Below, one piece after another: positions 6,666 through 14,332 of a stretch of DNA of 43,799 nucleotides. The position numbers and the translations under genes were made by a program. The DNA is from Bacillota bacterium (GTDB taxonomy: Bacteria > Bacillota > Clostridia > Oscillospirales > Ethanoligenentaceae), in NCBI GenBank assembly GCA_023391835.1, contig JAEWAE010000009.1, positions 1 to 43,799 on the forward strand. The letters are read 5' to 3'. Position 1 is the first letter of the stretch, and every line of letters begins with the position of its first letter. Under the pieces are notes generated by a model, which was given only the letters and a program-made list of their open reading frames with translations, made no database searches and was not told the origin of the DNA.

Positions 6666-8266
6666 CCTTCACCTACCCCGGTCAAAGCATACCGGCGCTG
6701 CGGGATGTGACCCTCGCCGTGGAGGCGGGGGAGTTTCTGCTGCTCTGCGGCGTTTCCGGGTCGGGCAAAAGTACGCTGCTGCGCCAGCTCAAGCGGGAGC
6801 TGACCCCTTACGGCACGCACAGCGGCAGCGTACGATATGACGGGCAGGATGTGGACAAGCTGGGACTACGCCGTTCAGCCGGAGAAATCGGCTATGTGAC
6901 TCAGCAGCCGGAAAATCAGGCGGTGACCGACAAGGTCTGGCATGAGCTGGCATTCGGGCTGGAAAATCTCGGCCTGCCCACACCCGTCATCCGGCGGCGG
7001 GTGGCAGAAATGGCAAGCTTTTTCGGCATCCAGGGGTGGTTTGACCGCAGCGTGGCGGAACTGTCGGGCGGGCAGCTGCAGATGCTCAATCTTGCCGCCG
7101 TGATGGCGATGCAGCCGCGGGTGCTTCTGCTGGATGAGCCCACGGCGCAGCTGGACCCCATCGCCGCGGGGCATTTTATCGACACGGTGCGGAAAATCCA
7201 CCGCGAGCTTGGCGTAACCGTGATCCTGACCGAGCACCGGCTGGAGGAGGTCTTCCCCCTGGCCGACCGGGTCGGGGTGCTGGAAGAGGGGCGTCTGACC
7301 GGCTGTGACACGCCGGAACGCACGGCCGGTCGTTTTACCGCAGGCGGCCACCCGGTCTTCGACGGATTCCCCGCGGCGGCACGCATCTTTGCGGGTGCCG
7401 CCGGCACCGGGCCCTGCCCGCTGTCGGTGCGGGACGGCACCCGGTGGCTGAAAGCAAACTTTCATGCGCAGGCGTCTCTTTCCCCCGCCCCGGTGAGCGA
7501 ACGCCCCGAGCCGGCGGCCGAGCTACGGGACGTGTGGTTCCGGTATGACCGGGAAGGGCCGGATGTGCTGCGGGGGACGCATCTGCGGGTGTATCCCGGA
7601 CGGATCGCCTGCCTGCTGGGCGGCAATGGCACCGGCAAGACCACCGCGCTGGGCATGCTGGCGGGTCTGCGGCATCCGCAGCGTGGTCAGGTACGTTTTA
7701 TGGGGAAAAAGCCGACCGTCGGCGCGGCGCTGCTGCCGCAGAATCCGCAGCTGTTGTTTGTGCGCGACACGGTACGGGAGGATATGGAAGAGACCGCTGC
7801 CGACTGCGGCGCCGAAAAGCAGTTGGAACGCGTCGTGGAGGAAATGGGCCTCGCCGCTCTGCTGGAACGTCACCCCTATGACCTGAGCGGCGGCGAACAG
7901 CAAAAGGCCGCTTTTGCCAAGCTGTTGCTGCGCCAGCCGCCGGTGCTGCTGCTGGACGAGCCGACCAAAGGGCTGGATGCCCACTTCAAGGCGGAGTTTG
8001 CTGGTATCCTGCGCCGTCTGGCGCGGGAAGGGGCCGCCGTGCTGCTGGCGACCCACGATCTGGAATTCGCGGCCGAATACGCCGACGACTGCCAGCTCTT
8101 TTTTAACGGAGAAGTGGTGTCGGAAGACCCGCCGGATCGTTTTTTCGCCGGGAACCGGTTTTACACCACGGCTGCTTGCCGCATTGCCCGGGAAATATTC
8201 CCCGGTGCCGTCACGTGTAAGGAGGTGGTCCACCGATGCACCGCTCAGCGCAAACCATCCGCCTGA
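6638..8266 (+). CDS. fused ECF transporter ATPase (EcfA-EcfA')
   Basis: A 542-residue protein with two complete ABC nucleotide-binding domains in one chain. Domain 1: Walker A GVSGSGKST (38-46), Q-loop TQQPENQ, signature LSGGQ (142-146), Walker B VLLLDEP (162-168), switch His in TEHRLEE. Domain 2 (from about 295): Walker A GGNGTGKTT (328-336), Q-loop LPQNPQ, signature LSGGE (416-420), Walker B VLLLDEP (436-442), switch His in ATHDLE. Both sites look active. The linker (about 230-292) is Ala/Gly/Pro-rich. It powers the EcfT/S-component importer. The end overlaps the S-component start by 31 bases. Confidence 0.9.
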   Translation: MALIDIRNLTFTYPGQSIPALRDVTLAVEAGEFLLLCGVSGSGKSTLLRQLKRELTPYGTHSGSVRYDGQDVDKLGLRRSAGEIGYVTQQPENQAVTDKVWHELAFGLENLGLPTPVIRRRVAEMASFFGIQGWFDRSVAELSGGQLQMLNLAAVMAMQPRVLLLDEPTAQLDPIAAGHFIDTVRKIHRELGVTVILTEHRLEEVFPLADRVGVLEEGRLTGCDTPERTAGRFTAGGHPVFDGFPAAARIFAGAAGTGPCPLSVRDGTRWLKANFHAQASLSPAPVSERPEPAAELRDVWFRYDREGPDVLRGTHLRVYPGRIACLLGGNGTGKTTALGMLAGLRHPQRGQVRFMGKKPTVGAALLPQNPQLLFVRDTVREDMEETAADCGAEKQLERVVEEMGLAALLERHPYDLSGGEQQKAAFAKLLLRQPPVLLLDEPTKGLDAHFKAEFAGILRRLAREGAAVLLATHDLEFAAEYADDCQLFFNGEVVSEDPPDRFFAGNRFYTTAACRIAREIFPGAVTCKEVVHRCTAQRKPSA

Positions 8267-8943
8267 TGCTGGCGGCGGGTCTCACCGTTCTGGTCATTCC
8301 GGCCATACTGGCGGCCGGCCTTTTTACAGGCGGCCGGTATTACGACTTGATGAGCACAGCCATCGTGGTGCTGGCCATGCTGCCCTTTTTTTTGGTCTTT
8401 GAAAAACGGCGGCCCAAGGCGCGGGAGTTGGTGCCCATCGCCGTGATGGCGGCCATTGCGGCCGTCAGCCGGCTGGCCTTCGCCGCGCTGCCGCAGTTCA
8501 AGCCCATTTTGGCCGTCGTGATCATCACGGCGCTGACTTTTGGGCCGGAGGCCGGCTTTTTGACCGGGGCGGTTGCCATGCTCGCGTCAAACGTCTTTTT
8601 TGGTCAGGGGCCGTGGACACCGTGGCAAATGTACTGCTGCGGAGCCGTGGGGTTTCTGGCCGGGGCGCTGCGGCAATCCGGCCGGCTGCAACGACGGTGG
8701 AGCCTTTGCCTTTTCGGCTTGCTGTCGGGATATCTGTACGGCTTCATCATGGATTTCTGGACGGTCTCGTCGTTCGGCGGGCTGCCCACCTGGGCGGCGC
8801 TTATGACCGCATGGAGCACGGGGCTCTATTTCGACACGATACTCGCCGTGGCGACCGCTGCGTTTTTGCTTCTGCTGGCGGGCCCCATCGAGCGCAAACT
8901 TACGCGGCTGCGCCGAAAATTCGGCTTGATGGCGCAATTATGA
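8236..8943 (+). CDS. ECF transporter S component (probable cobalamin/corrinoid, unproven)
   Basis: A 235-residue membrane protein with about six hydrophobic helices. Features of ECF S components are the loop FGPEAGFLTGAVAMLASNVFFG (around residues 97-118, ending in a conserved Asn-rich turn) and QGPWTPWQMY. AAGGAGGTG lies ahead of the ATG at 8236, and the start overlaps the ATPase gene. It captures the substrate and delivers it through EcfT. Proximity to CobO and the DUF4430 protein points to a corrinoid; the sequence alone does not exclude another vitamin or queuosine-type substrate. Confidence 0.82.
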   Translation: MHRSAQTIRLMLAAGLTVLVIPAILAAGLFTGGRYYDLMSTAIVVLAMLPFFLVFEKRRPKARELVPIAVMAAIAAVSRLAFAALPQFKPILAVVIITALTFGPEAGFLTGAVAMLASNVFFGQGPWTPWQMYCCGAVGFLAGALRQSGRLQRRWSLCLFGLLSGYLYGFIMDFWTVSSFGGLPTWAALMTAWSTGLYFDTILAVATAAFLLLLAGPIERKLTRLRRKFGLMAQL

Positions 8944-8958
8944 CCGGAGGAAAATCAT

Positions 8959-8994
8959 AAAAGGAGCGGGCAGGTTTTCCTGCCCGCTCCTTTT
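8959..8994. terminator. bidirectional terminator between ECF operon and rubrerythrin
   Basis: AAAAGGAGCGGGCAGG (8959-8974) pairs perfectly with 8979-8994 around a TTTT loop, giving a 16-bp stem flanked by A-run and T-run. It serves both convergent units. Confidence 0.92.
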
Positions 8995-9008
8995 GCAATG
9001 GGGAAAAA

Positions 9009-9545
9009 TCAATAATTCTGAGGAACGATCTCGAAGAAAGACTGCGGATGTTTGCACACCGGGCAGACCATCGGCGCATTCTTGCCCACATGGATATGCC
9101 CGCAGTTGCGGCAGCGCCACACAACGGAGCCGTCCTTGAGGAAAACCTTGCCTTCGTTTAAATTCTTGAGCAGGGCCTGATAGCGCTCGTCATGGCTCTT
9201 CTCGATGTCGGCAACCATGGAAAAGAGATTGGCCAGCTCCGGGAAACCTTCTTCCTTCGCCGTCTCGGCAAAGCCCTTGTACATGGTGGTCCACTCGTAG
9301 TTTTCACCGGCGGCGGCAGCCTTCAGATTGGCCGCGGTATCACCGATGCCGCCCAGAGCCTGGAACCAGAGCTTTGCATGCGCTTTTTCATTGTTGGCCG
9401 TCTCTTCGAAAATGCCGGCAATCTGCTCGTACCCCTCTTTCTTCGCCACGGAGGAAAAGAAGGTGTACTTGTTCCGGGCCTGCGATTCACCCGCAAAGGC
9501 CGTCTGAAGATTCTGTTCGGTCTTGGTACCAGCTAAATCCTTCAT
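9009..9545 (-). CDS. rbr: rubrerythrin
   Basis: A 178-residue rubrerythrin: an N-terminal ferritin-like four-helix domain with the diiron ligands in AFAGESQARNKY, EETANNEKAHA and MVADIEKSHDERY, and a C-terminal rubredoxin domain with two Cys pairs, CRNCGHIH and CPVCKHP. It reduces hydrogen peroxide to water in anaerobes, taking electrons through rubredoxin or an NAD(P)H reductase. The ATG at 9543-9545 is preferred; a GTG fifteen bases upstream is also in frame but would consume the GGGGTG ribosome site. It lies 23 bases downstream of perR in one operon. Confidence 0.95.
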   Translation of the reverse strand: MKDLAGTKTEQNLQTAFAGESQARNKYTFFSSVAKKEGYEQIAGIFEETANNEKAHAKLWFQALGGIGDTAANLKAAAAGENYEWTTMYKGFAETAKEEGFPELANLFSMVADIEKSHDERYQALLKNLNEGKVFLKDGSVVWRCRNCGHIHVGKNAPMVCPVCKHPQSFFEIVPQNY

Positions 9546-9568
9546 TATGTAACACCCCACTGATAAAT

Positions 9569-10018
9569 TTATTGGTCATCCCCGGCGCTTCTCTCCGGCC
9601 GGTCTTCCAGCCGAAGCTTCCGGCACGCGGGGCAGAACCCATAGTAATAGACATGGCCCGATAGCACTTCGAAATCTTCGAGGCCCGCCGTGCGGACCCC
9701 CTCCACCGCGAAATCATAAATACGACCGCAGCGGCGGCAGCGGAAATGCCCGTGAGGCGCCATATCAGCGTCGTAACGTTTCTGGTTATCCTCAATGGTG
9801 AGCACCCGCACGATTCCCTCCCGTGCAAACAGATCGAGCGTGTTATACACGGTGGTACGGGAAAGCGTCGGCAGCTGCGGCACCAGCACGCCGTATATTT
9901 CATCGGCCGTCGGGTGCGAACGTTTTTCAAACAGATATTTAAAAATGCGAATACGCGAATAAGACGGCCGGATATGATGAGCGGTAAGAAACTGCCCAAT
10001 ATCTAAGGATTGCGGCAT
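9569..10018 (-). CDS. perR: Fur-family peroxide regulator (PerR-like)
   Basis: A 149-residue Fur-superfamily repressor. The winged helix contains SYSRIRIFKYLFEKRSHPTADEIY (about 19-42) and TLSRTTVYNTLDLF. The structural zinc site is made by CRRC (about 95-98) and CPAC (about 135-138). The dimer-domain metal ligands are seen as RYDADMAPHGHFRC. PerR relatives sense H2O2 by metal-catalysed oxidation of histidines. The gene is first in a perR-rbr operon, and a near-consensus Per box overlaps its transcription start, so autoregulation and control of rubrerythrin are very likely. Assignment to PerR rather than Fur/Zur rests on operator and partner gene. Confidence 0.88.
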   Translation of the reverse strand: MPQSLDIGQFLTAHHIRPSYSRIRIFKYLFEKRSHPTADEIYGVLVPQLPTLSRTTVYNTLDLFAREGIVRVLTIEDNQKRYDADMAPHGHFRCRRCGRIYDFAVEGVRTAGLEDFEVLSGHVYYYGFCPACRKLRLEDRPERSAGDDQ

Positions 10019-10048
10019 AACGCACCATCACTTGGTTTTATTTCATTT

Positions 10049-10063
10049 ATGTAATGATTACAA
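10049..10063. promoter_or_regulatory. Per box (PerR operator)
   Basis: ATGTAATGATTACAA matches the consensus TTATAATnATTATAA at 11 of 14 defined positions and holds a perfect TGTAAT-n-ATTACA dyad. It lies just downstream of the perR -10 box, where binding would block transcription. Confidence 0.8.
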
Positions 10064-10068
10064 TTTGT

Positions 10069-10097
10069 ATTGTAGCATGGGATCCCACAGGTGTCAA
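10069..10097 (-). promoter_or_regulatory. perR-rbr promoter
   Basis: On the minus strand TTGACA (10092-10097) and TACAAT (10069-10074) are separated by 17 bp, about 50 bases upstream of the perR start codon. Confidence 0.85.
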
Positions 10098-10227
10098 GGG
10101 GGATTCCGATAAAAAATCGCCCGGAACCGCAGTTTTTCGCCGCGTACGGGAATCGAAAGGCAGCACTCCCCCTGTGGGCGGCATTGGAACGCAGGCTCGT
10201 TTTTTGGCGAAATCTGCCGCAGGGCGA

Positions 10228-10257
10228 TTGCATTGGGAGGCCCAGACATGCTATGAT
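10228..10257 (+). promoter_or_regulatory. possible promoter of the Nramp transporter gene
   Basis: TTGCAT (10228-10233) and TATGAT (10252-10257) with an 18-bp spacer. The predicted start of transcription is only about 14 bases before the GTG start codon, leaving a very short leader. No clear Fur, MntR or Mn-riboswitch signal was seen in 10098-10268. Confidence 0.45.
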
Positions 10258-10277
10258 TATACAATGGGGTGATTTTC

Positions 10278-11522
10278 GTGAAAGATTCGCAGGAGCGGAC
10301 CGGTTCCCGGGCGGCGGCTATCCATTTTCTCAAATATCTGGGGCCGGGCCTGCTGGTAACGGTGGGGTTTATCGACCCGGGCAACTGGGCTTCCAACATT
10401 GCGGCGGGCTCAGGCTATGGCTACAAACTTCTGTGGATGGTCACGCTGTCGACCATCATGCTGATCATACTGCAGCATAACGCGGCCCATCTGGGCATCG
10501 TCACCGGCAAGTGCCTTTCGGAGGCGGCAACCGAGTATTTCCACCCGTGGGTCAAAAACCTCGTGCTGGGTACCGCGGTGCTGGCCTCCGTATCCACCGC
10601 TATGGCTGAGATCCTGGGCGGAGCCATCGCGCTGAATATGCTGTTTCGCCTGCCGGTCAAAATCGGCACGCTGCTGGTGCTGGCAACAGCCGTTTTTCTG
10701 CAGTTTACCAATTCCTATAAGAAAATTGAGAAAGTCATCATCGGCTTTGTGTCGCTGATCGGGCTTTCTTTCCTGTTTGAAATCTGCATTGTGCACATCC
10801 ATTGGAACGAAGCGGCGGTGGGCTGGGTGATGCCGGCTTTTCCCAAAAACTCGCTGCCGATCATCATGAGCGTGCTGGGTGCCGTGGTGATGCCCCACAA
10901 CCTCTTTCTGCATTCCGAAGTGATCCAGAGCCGGCAGTGGAACCTGCAGGACGAGTCGGTGATCCGCCGGCAGCTCAACTATGAATTTGCCGACACGCTG
11001 CTGTCGATGCTCATCGGCTGGGCGATCAACAGCGCTATGATCCTGATGGCGGCGTCAACCTTTTTCACCCGTCATGAGACGGTGACCGACCTGAGCCAGG
11101 CCCAGTCGATGCTGACACCCCTGCTGGGCGGCGGGGCCTCCATCGTGTTCGCCGTGGCGCTGCTGTTTGCCGGGCTGTCGTCGAGCATCACCGCCGGCAT
11201 GGCCGGGGGCAGCATTTTTGCGGGCATTTTCGCCGAGCCCTATGACATAAACGACCGGCACACCAAGGCCGGGGTGCTCATCACCATGGTGCCGGCGGCG
11301 CTTATCGTGTTTTTGATCGCGTCCCCCTTCGAGGGGCTGGTTTATTCCCAGATGCTGCTTAGCCTTCAGCTCCCCATTACGATCTTTGCTCTCATATCGC
11401 TGACCTCTTCCCGCCGCGTGATGGGCAAATTCGCAAACTCCCGGCTGGACAAAGTGCTGCTTTGGATCACCGGCCTGATCGTGACGGGGCTGAATATCGC
11501 GCTGCTGATAAGCTCCCTGTAA
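10278..11522 (+). CDS. mntH: Nramp-family divalent metal (Mn2+/Fe2+) transporter
   Basis: A 414-residue membrane protein with about eleven hydrophobic helices. TM1 carries the metal-site motif DPGNWASN (about 33-40), and TM6 carries GAVVMPHNLFLHS, keeping both the Ala and Met that in Nramp structures select Mn2+/Fe2+ over Mg2+ and Ca2+. It imports transition metal with protons. GTG at 10278 is preferred because GGGGTG precedes it by six bases; a GTG at 10269 lies inside that ribosome site. Placement next to perR-rbr, whose products need iron or manganese, makes sense, though it is transcribed divergently from them. Confidence 0.9.
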   Translation: MKDSQERTGSRAAAIHFLKYLGPGLLVTVGFIDPGNWASNIAAGSGYGYKLLWMVTLSTIMLIILQHNAAHLGIVTGKCLSEAATEYFHPWVKNLVLGTAVLASVSTAMAEILGGAIALNMLFRLPVKIGTLLVLATAVFLQFTNSYKKIEKVIIGFVSLIGLSFLFEICIVHIHWNEAAVGWVMPAFPKNSLPIIMSVLGAVVMPHNLFLHSEVIQSRQWNLQDESVIRRQLNYEFADTLLSMLIGWAINSAMILMAASTFFTRHETVTDLSQAQSMLTPLLGGGASIVFAVALLFAGLSSSITAGMAGGSIFAGIFAEPYDINDRHTKAGVLITMVPAALIVFLIASPFEGLVYSQMLLSLQLPITIFALISLTSSRRVMGKFANSRLDKVLLWITGLIVTGLNIALLISSL

Positions 11523-11534
11523 AGGCCCTCCTTT

Positions 11535-11563
11535 TTGCATTCGGCGGCTCTTTGTGCTACAAT
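11535..11563 (+). promoter_or_regulatory. promoter of CPBP-tadA unit
   Basis: TTGCAT (11535-11540) and TACAAT (11558-11563) with a 17-bp spacer, in the short gap after the Nramp gene. The leader to the ATG at 11646 is about 75 bases. Confidence 0.65.
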
Positions 11564-11645
11564 GATGGCAATATCGCCGGTACGGCCGGGCTTTACGCCG
11601 AGCGCCGTGCGGACGTGCCAATCATCCAAAGGAAAGGAACTGCCC

Positions 11646-12710
11646 ATGGAAGAAATGGACGAATTTAAGATCCCCCGTGAGCTCGAAGAAATCGCGCCGC
11701 CCCCCGAGTCGGTGACGGAGGATATGCACCTGCTGTGGGCGCTGCGGCGGGTTTCCAACACGTTCGGTGTGACGCTGTTTATCCCGCAGATCGTGGGCAC
11801 CGCCATCGCGCTGATACTGGCGCTGGTGTCTTTCCTGTTCCGGGCGTTCATTCTAGGGGATCGTACGGCTGGCTTCTCTCTCGCCTTTTTGCAGGAATCC
11901 AACTCGGTGTGGGCCAATCTGGCCAATTGCATGATGTATTTTTCCTATATGTTCCTTCCCTTTGTGCTGCAGTCGTATTTTTTGAAGGAAAACCCCTTCC
12001 GGATCATTCCGGTACGGGCTCCCAAGAAAGCCGGAGCCATCCTGCCCGCATTAGCAGTAGTGTTGGCCGCTACGGGGCTGGCTGCTTTTGCCGTCAGCTA
12101 CATTGAAGGATTTCTCAGTTTCCTCGGTCTGCAGGCCTCCTCCCCGGAAGGGCTGACGCTGCCGCAGTCCGGCCCGGCGCAGGTGGTGTATGTGCTGCAG
12201 ATCTGTGTGCTGGCACCGCTGTGTGAGGAATTTATCTTCCGCGGCATGATTCTGCAGAATTTGCGGCGTTTCGGCAACGGATTTGCCGTGGTGATGTCGG
12301 CGATTCTTTTCGGCATGGTGCACGGCGACCTGCCTCAGATGGTGCTGGCTTTCCTGCTCGGTCTAGTATTTGGTGTGCTGGTGATCGAAACCGACTCCAT
12401 CTGGGTGACGATCGGCATGCATGCCGTCGTCAACACCCTGAGCGTCGGCACGGATGCGCTTTCCATCCAGGTGGGCAGCAACAACGCGCAGGCCTTTTAC
12501 TATGTGGTCGTCATCCTGGCCATGGTGGCGTGCGTGTGGTTTTTTGTGGATCATCGAGACCGCATCGACTGGCGGGAACGGGCTGCCCGGTATTGGAAGG
12601 CTGCCTTCCCCGCTTCGTTCGCGGTAAAGCGCTTTTTCCTCACGCCCGGCACCATGGCCTTCACAGCCGTGACGGTACTGTTGGCTGTCTTTTATATGAA
12701 GGTGATCTGA
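11646..12710 (+). CDS. CPBP-family intramembrane metalloprotease (Abi/Rce1-like)
   Basis: A 354-residue polytopic membrane protein with about eight hydrophobic segments. The three CPBP motifs are intact: EEFIFRG (EExxxR, about 196-202), FGMVHGDL (FxxxH, about 221-228) and MHAVVNT (HxxxN, about 258-264). The family includes Rce1-type CAAX proteases and bacteriocin-immunity proteins; the physiological substrate is not predictable here. The 40-residue acidic, Pro-rich N-terminus is cytoplasmic by appearance. ATG at 11646 follows AAAGGAA. Its TGA overlaps the tadA ATG, so the genes are coupled. Confidence 0.85.
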   Translation: MEEMDEFKIPRELEEIAPPPESVTEDMHLLWALRRVSNTFGVTLFIPQIVGTAIALILALVSFLFRAFILGDRTAGFSLAFLQESNSVWANLANCMMYFSYMFLPFVLQSYFLKENPFRIIPVRAPKKAGAILPALAVVLAATGLAAFAVSYIEGFLSFLGLQASSPEGLTLPQSGPAQVVYVLQICVLAPLCEEFIFRGMILQNLRRFGNGFAVVMSAILFGMVHGDLPQMVLAFLLGLVFGVLVIETDSIWVTIGMHAVVNTLSVGTDALSIQVGSNNAQAFYYVVVILAMVACVWFFVDHRDRIDWRERAARYWKAAFPASFAVKRFFLTPGTMAFTAVTVLLAVFYMKVI

Positions 12711-13183
12711 TGGGCGGCCGGGACCGTGAGCAGGATACGGCTTTCATGCGCCTGGCGCTAGAGCAGGCCCGTCAGGCCGGTCTGGCGGGTGAAACGCCGG
12801 TGGGCGCCGTCATGGTGCGTGAGGGCCGCGTATTGGCCGCCAGCCGCAACCGGCGGGAAGAACGGCAAAACGCTCTGATGCATGCCGAAGTCATGGCCAT
12901 CGACGCCGCCTGCCGGACGCTGGGCAACTGGCGGCTGAGCGGATGCAGCCTCTATGTGACGCTGGAGCCGTGCCCCATGTGTGCCGGCGCTATCATCAAT
13001 GCGCGTGTCGACACGGTGATCATCGGTGCGGCCGACCTGAAGGGCGGTGCCTGCGGGTCGCTCATCGACCTTTTCGCCTGCCCGTTCAACCATACCCCCC
13101 TGGTGATACGCGGCGTATTGGAGCCCGAATGTTCCATCCTGCTCCGGCAGTTTTTCGGCGGGCTGCGTAAAAATCCGACCTGA
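12710..13183 (+). CDS. tadA: tRNA-specific adenosine-34 deaminase
   Basis: A 157-residue zinc deaminase converting A34 to inosine in tRNA-Arg(ACG). The catalytic motif HAEVMAID (about 57-64) provides the zinc His and the proton-shuttling Glu, and PCPMCAGAI (about 86-94) the two zinc cysteines. Its substrate, tRNA-Arg(ACG), is encoded 7 kb away in this window. The start overlaps the previous stop (TGATG); AAGGTG serves as ribosome site. Confidence 0.95.
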   Translation: MGGRDREQDTAFMRLALEQARQAGLAGETPVGAVMVREGRVLAASRNRREERQNALMHAEVMAIDAACRTLGNWRLSGCSLYVTLEPCPMCAGAIINARVDTVIIGAADLKGGACGSLIDLFACPFNHTPLVIRGVLEPECSILLRQFFGGLRKNPT

Positions 13184-13204
13184 ATATGCAGGCACACAAT
13201 TGGG

Positions 13205-13246
13205 AAAACGGCCCGGAAAGAGCTTGTCTCTTTTCCGGGCCGTTTT
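13205..13246. terminator. terminator downstream of tadA
   Basis: AAAACGGCCCGGAAAGAG (13205-13222) pairs with 13228-13246 with a single bulge, ending in TTTT. The flanking A- and T-runs make it usable in both directions. Confidence 0.88.
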
Positions 13247-13251
13247 GGGAC

Positions 13252-13282
13252 AAAAAGTCATCCGATTCCGCAGGAATCGGAT
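13252..13282 (-). terminator. terminator of abrB
   Basis: On the minus strand a 10-bp perfect stem (13273-13282 with 13260-13269, loop of three) is followed by a five-T run (13252-13256). Confidence 0.75.
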
Positions 13283-13307
13283 ATGTACGTCCATACAGGG
13301 TGGATGG

Positions 13308-13550
13308 TTATTTGTCGGTGAGTTCCTTGATGCACGCAGGGCAGACATTCCGGCCTTTGAAATTGATGATGTCTTTGGCGTTGCCGCAGAAGATGCAGGA
13401 GGGCTCGTACTTTTTCAGAACCACGGCATCCCCGTCCACATAGATTTCCAGTGCGTCTTTCTCGGAAATTTCGAGGGTCCTTCTCAGCTCGATCGGGAGA
13501 ACGATTCTCCCAAGTTCATCCACTTTTCTAACAATGCCGGTAGATTTCAT
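13308..13550 (-). CDS. abrB: AbrB-family transition-state regulator with Cys-rich tail
   Basis: An 80-residue DNA-binding protein. The swapped-hairpin AbrB domain (residues 1-50) contains STGIVRKVDELGRIVLP and ELRRTL, essentially the Bacillus AbrB sequence. The C-terminus differs from Bacillus AbrB: CIFC (about 53-56) and CPAC (about 71-74) form two CxxC pairs like a small zinc ribbon, as seen in clostridial AbrB proteins. AbrB represses sporulation and stationary-phase genes during growth. ATG at 13548-13550 has GGAGG nine bases upstream. Confidence 0.92.
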   Translation of the reverse strand: MKSTGIVRKVDELGRIVLPIELRRTLEISEKDALEIYVDGDAVVLKKYEPSCIFCGNAKDIINFKGRNVCPACIKELTDK

Positions 13551-13606
13551 TCTAAAAAGCCTCCAGAATATACTATATTTTGTCGTTCCTTGCAATTGAC
13601 TGTATT

Positions 13607-13635
13607 AATATATCGCATTTTGCATTATTTGTCAA
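13607..13635 (-). promoter_or_regulatory. abrB promoter
   Basis: On the minus strand TTGACA (13630-13635) and TATATT (13607-13612) with a 17-bp spacer in a strongly AT-rich stretch. Confidence 0.75.
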
Positions 13636-13669
13636 TACCCGCTCCGGCATGACTGGTAAATATTAGGCA

Positions 13670-13675
13670 TATAAT
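13670..13675 (+). promoter_or_regulatory. possible spmA -10 element
   Basis: CATATAAT (13668-13675) upstream of spmA resembles the sigma-E -10 (CATACAnT-like) as well as sigma-A TATAAT; no matching -35 is seen for either. Sporulation control is expected from the gene, not shown by the site. Confidence 0.25.
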
Positions 13676-13747
13676 TTTGAAGAGTACCGGGCTGCCGGAC
13701 AGGCGCCGCGGGACAAAGCGCCCGGTGTGTGTCGGGGGTGGATAGTG

Positions 13748-14332
13748 ATGATGAAATGGGTCTGGTCGGGTCTGATCCTGCTGTCGATCGTCGTCGGCGC
13801 GGCGACCGGCCGTATCGCTGCGGTCTCTCAGGCGGCGGTCTCAGGCGCCGCCGGTGCGGTGGAACTTTTCCTGCTGCTGATGGGCACCATCTGCCTGTGG
13901 AGCGGGTTGATGCGCATTGCGGAATACGCCGGCGTGACGCACGCCGTCAGCCGGATGCTGTCGCCGCTGACGCGGCGGCTTTTCCCTGATATGAAGCCGG
14001 AGTCGGAAGGCATGCAGGCCATCACCATGAATATCACGGCCAATCTGCTGGGTCTTGGCAATGCGGCTACGCCTCTGGGGCTGCGAGCCATGAAATGCAT
14101 GGCTGACAGCGCCCCCCGCAAGGGGGTGGCCACCGACTCCATGGCCATGTTCGTAGTGGTCAACACCGCCTCTATCCAACTCGTGCCCACCACCATCGCC
14201 GCGCTGCGCATCAAATACGGCTCGGCGGCACCGTTTGCCACGCTGCCGTGCACGTGGCTCACATCCGTCGTGGCCCTCGTCACGGGGGTGCTGCTGGCAA
14301 AGATGCTGGCCGTCCGGAAAGGCGGCGTATGA
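13748..14332 (+). CDS. spmA: spore maturation protein A
   Basis: A 194-residue membrane protein of the nucleoside-recognition (Gate) family. After an N-terminal helix and a second helix containing LLLMGTICLWSG, the conserved region NITANLLGLGNAATPLG and a segment FVVVNTASIQLVPTT are diagnostic of SpmA. SpmA and SpmB act in spore-core dehydration in Bacillus; the mechanism is unresolved. The ATG at 13748 is preferred, with GGGGGTGG six bases upstream. It is immediately followed by spmB. Confidence 0.93.
   Translation: MMKWVWSGLILLSIVVGAATGRIAAVSQAAVSGAAGAVELFLLLMGTICLWSGLMRIAEYAGVTHAVSRMLSPLTRRLFPDMKPESEGMQAITMNITANLLGLGNAATPLGLRAMKCMADSAPRKGVATDSMAMFVVVNTASIQLVPTTIAALRIKYGSAAPFATLPCTWLTSVVALVTGVLLAKMLAVRKGGV

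Noticed and set aside
13184..13307. SRP RNA gene after tadA, as in Bacillus
   Set aside because: The gap holds only two terminator hairpins; the conserved SRP Alu and GNAR-loop features are absent.
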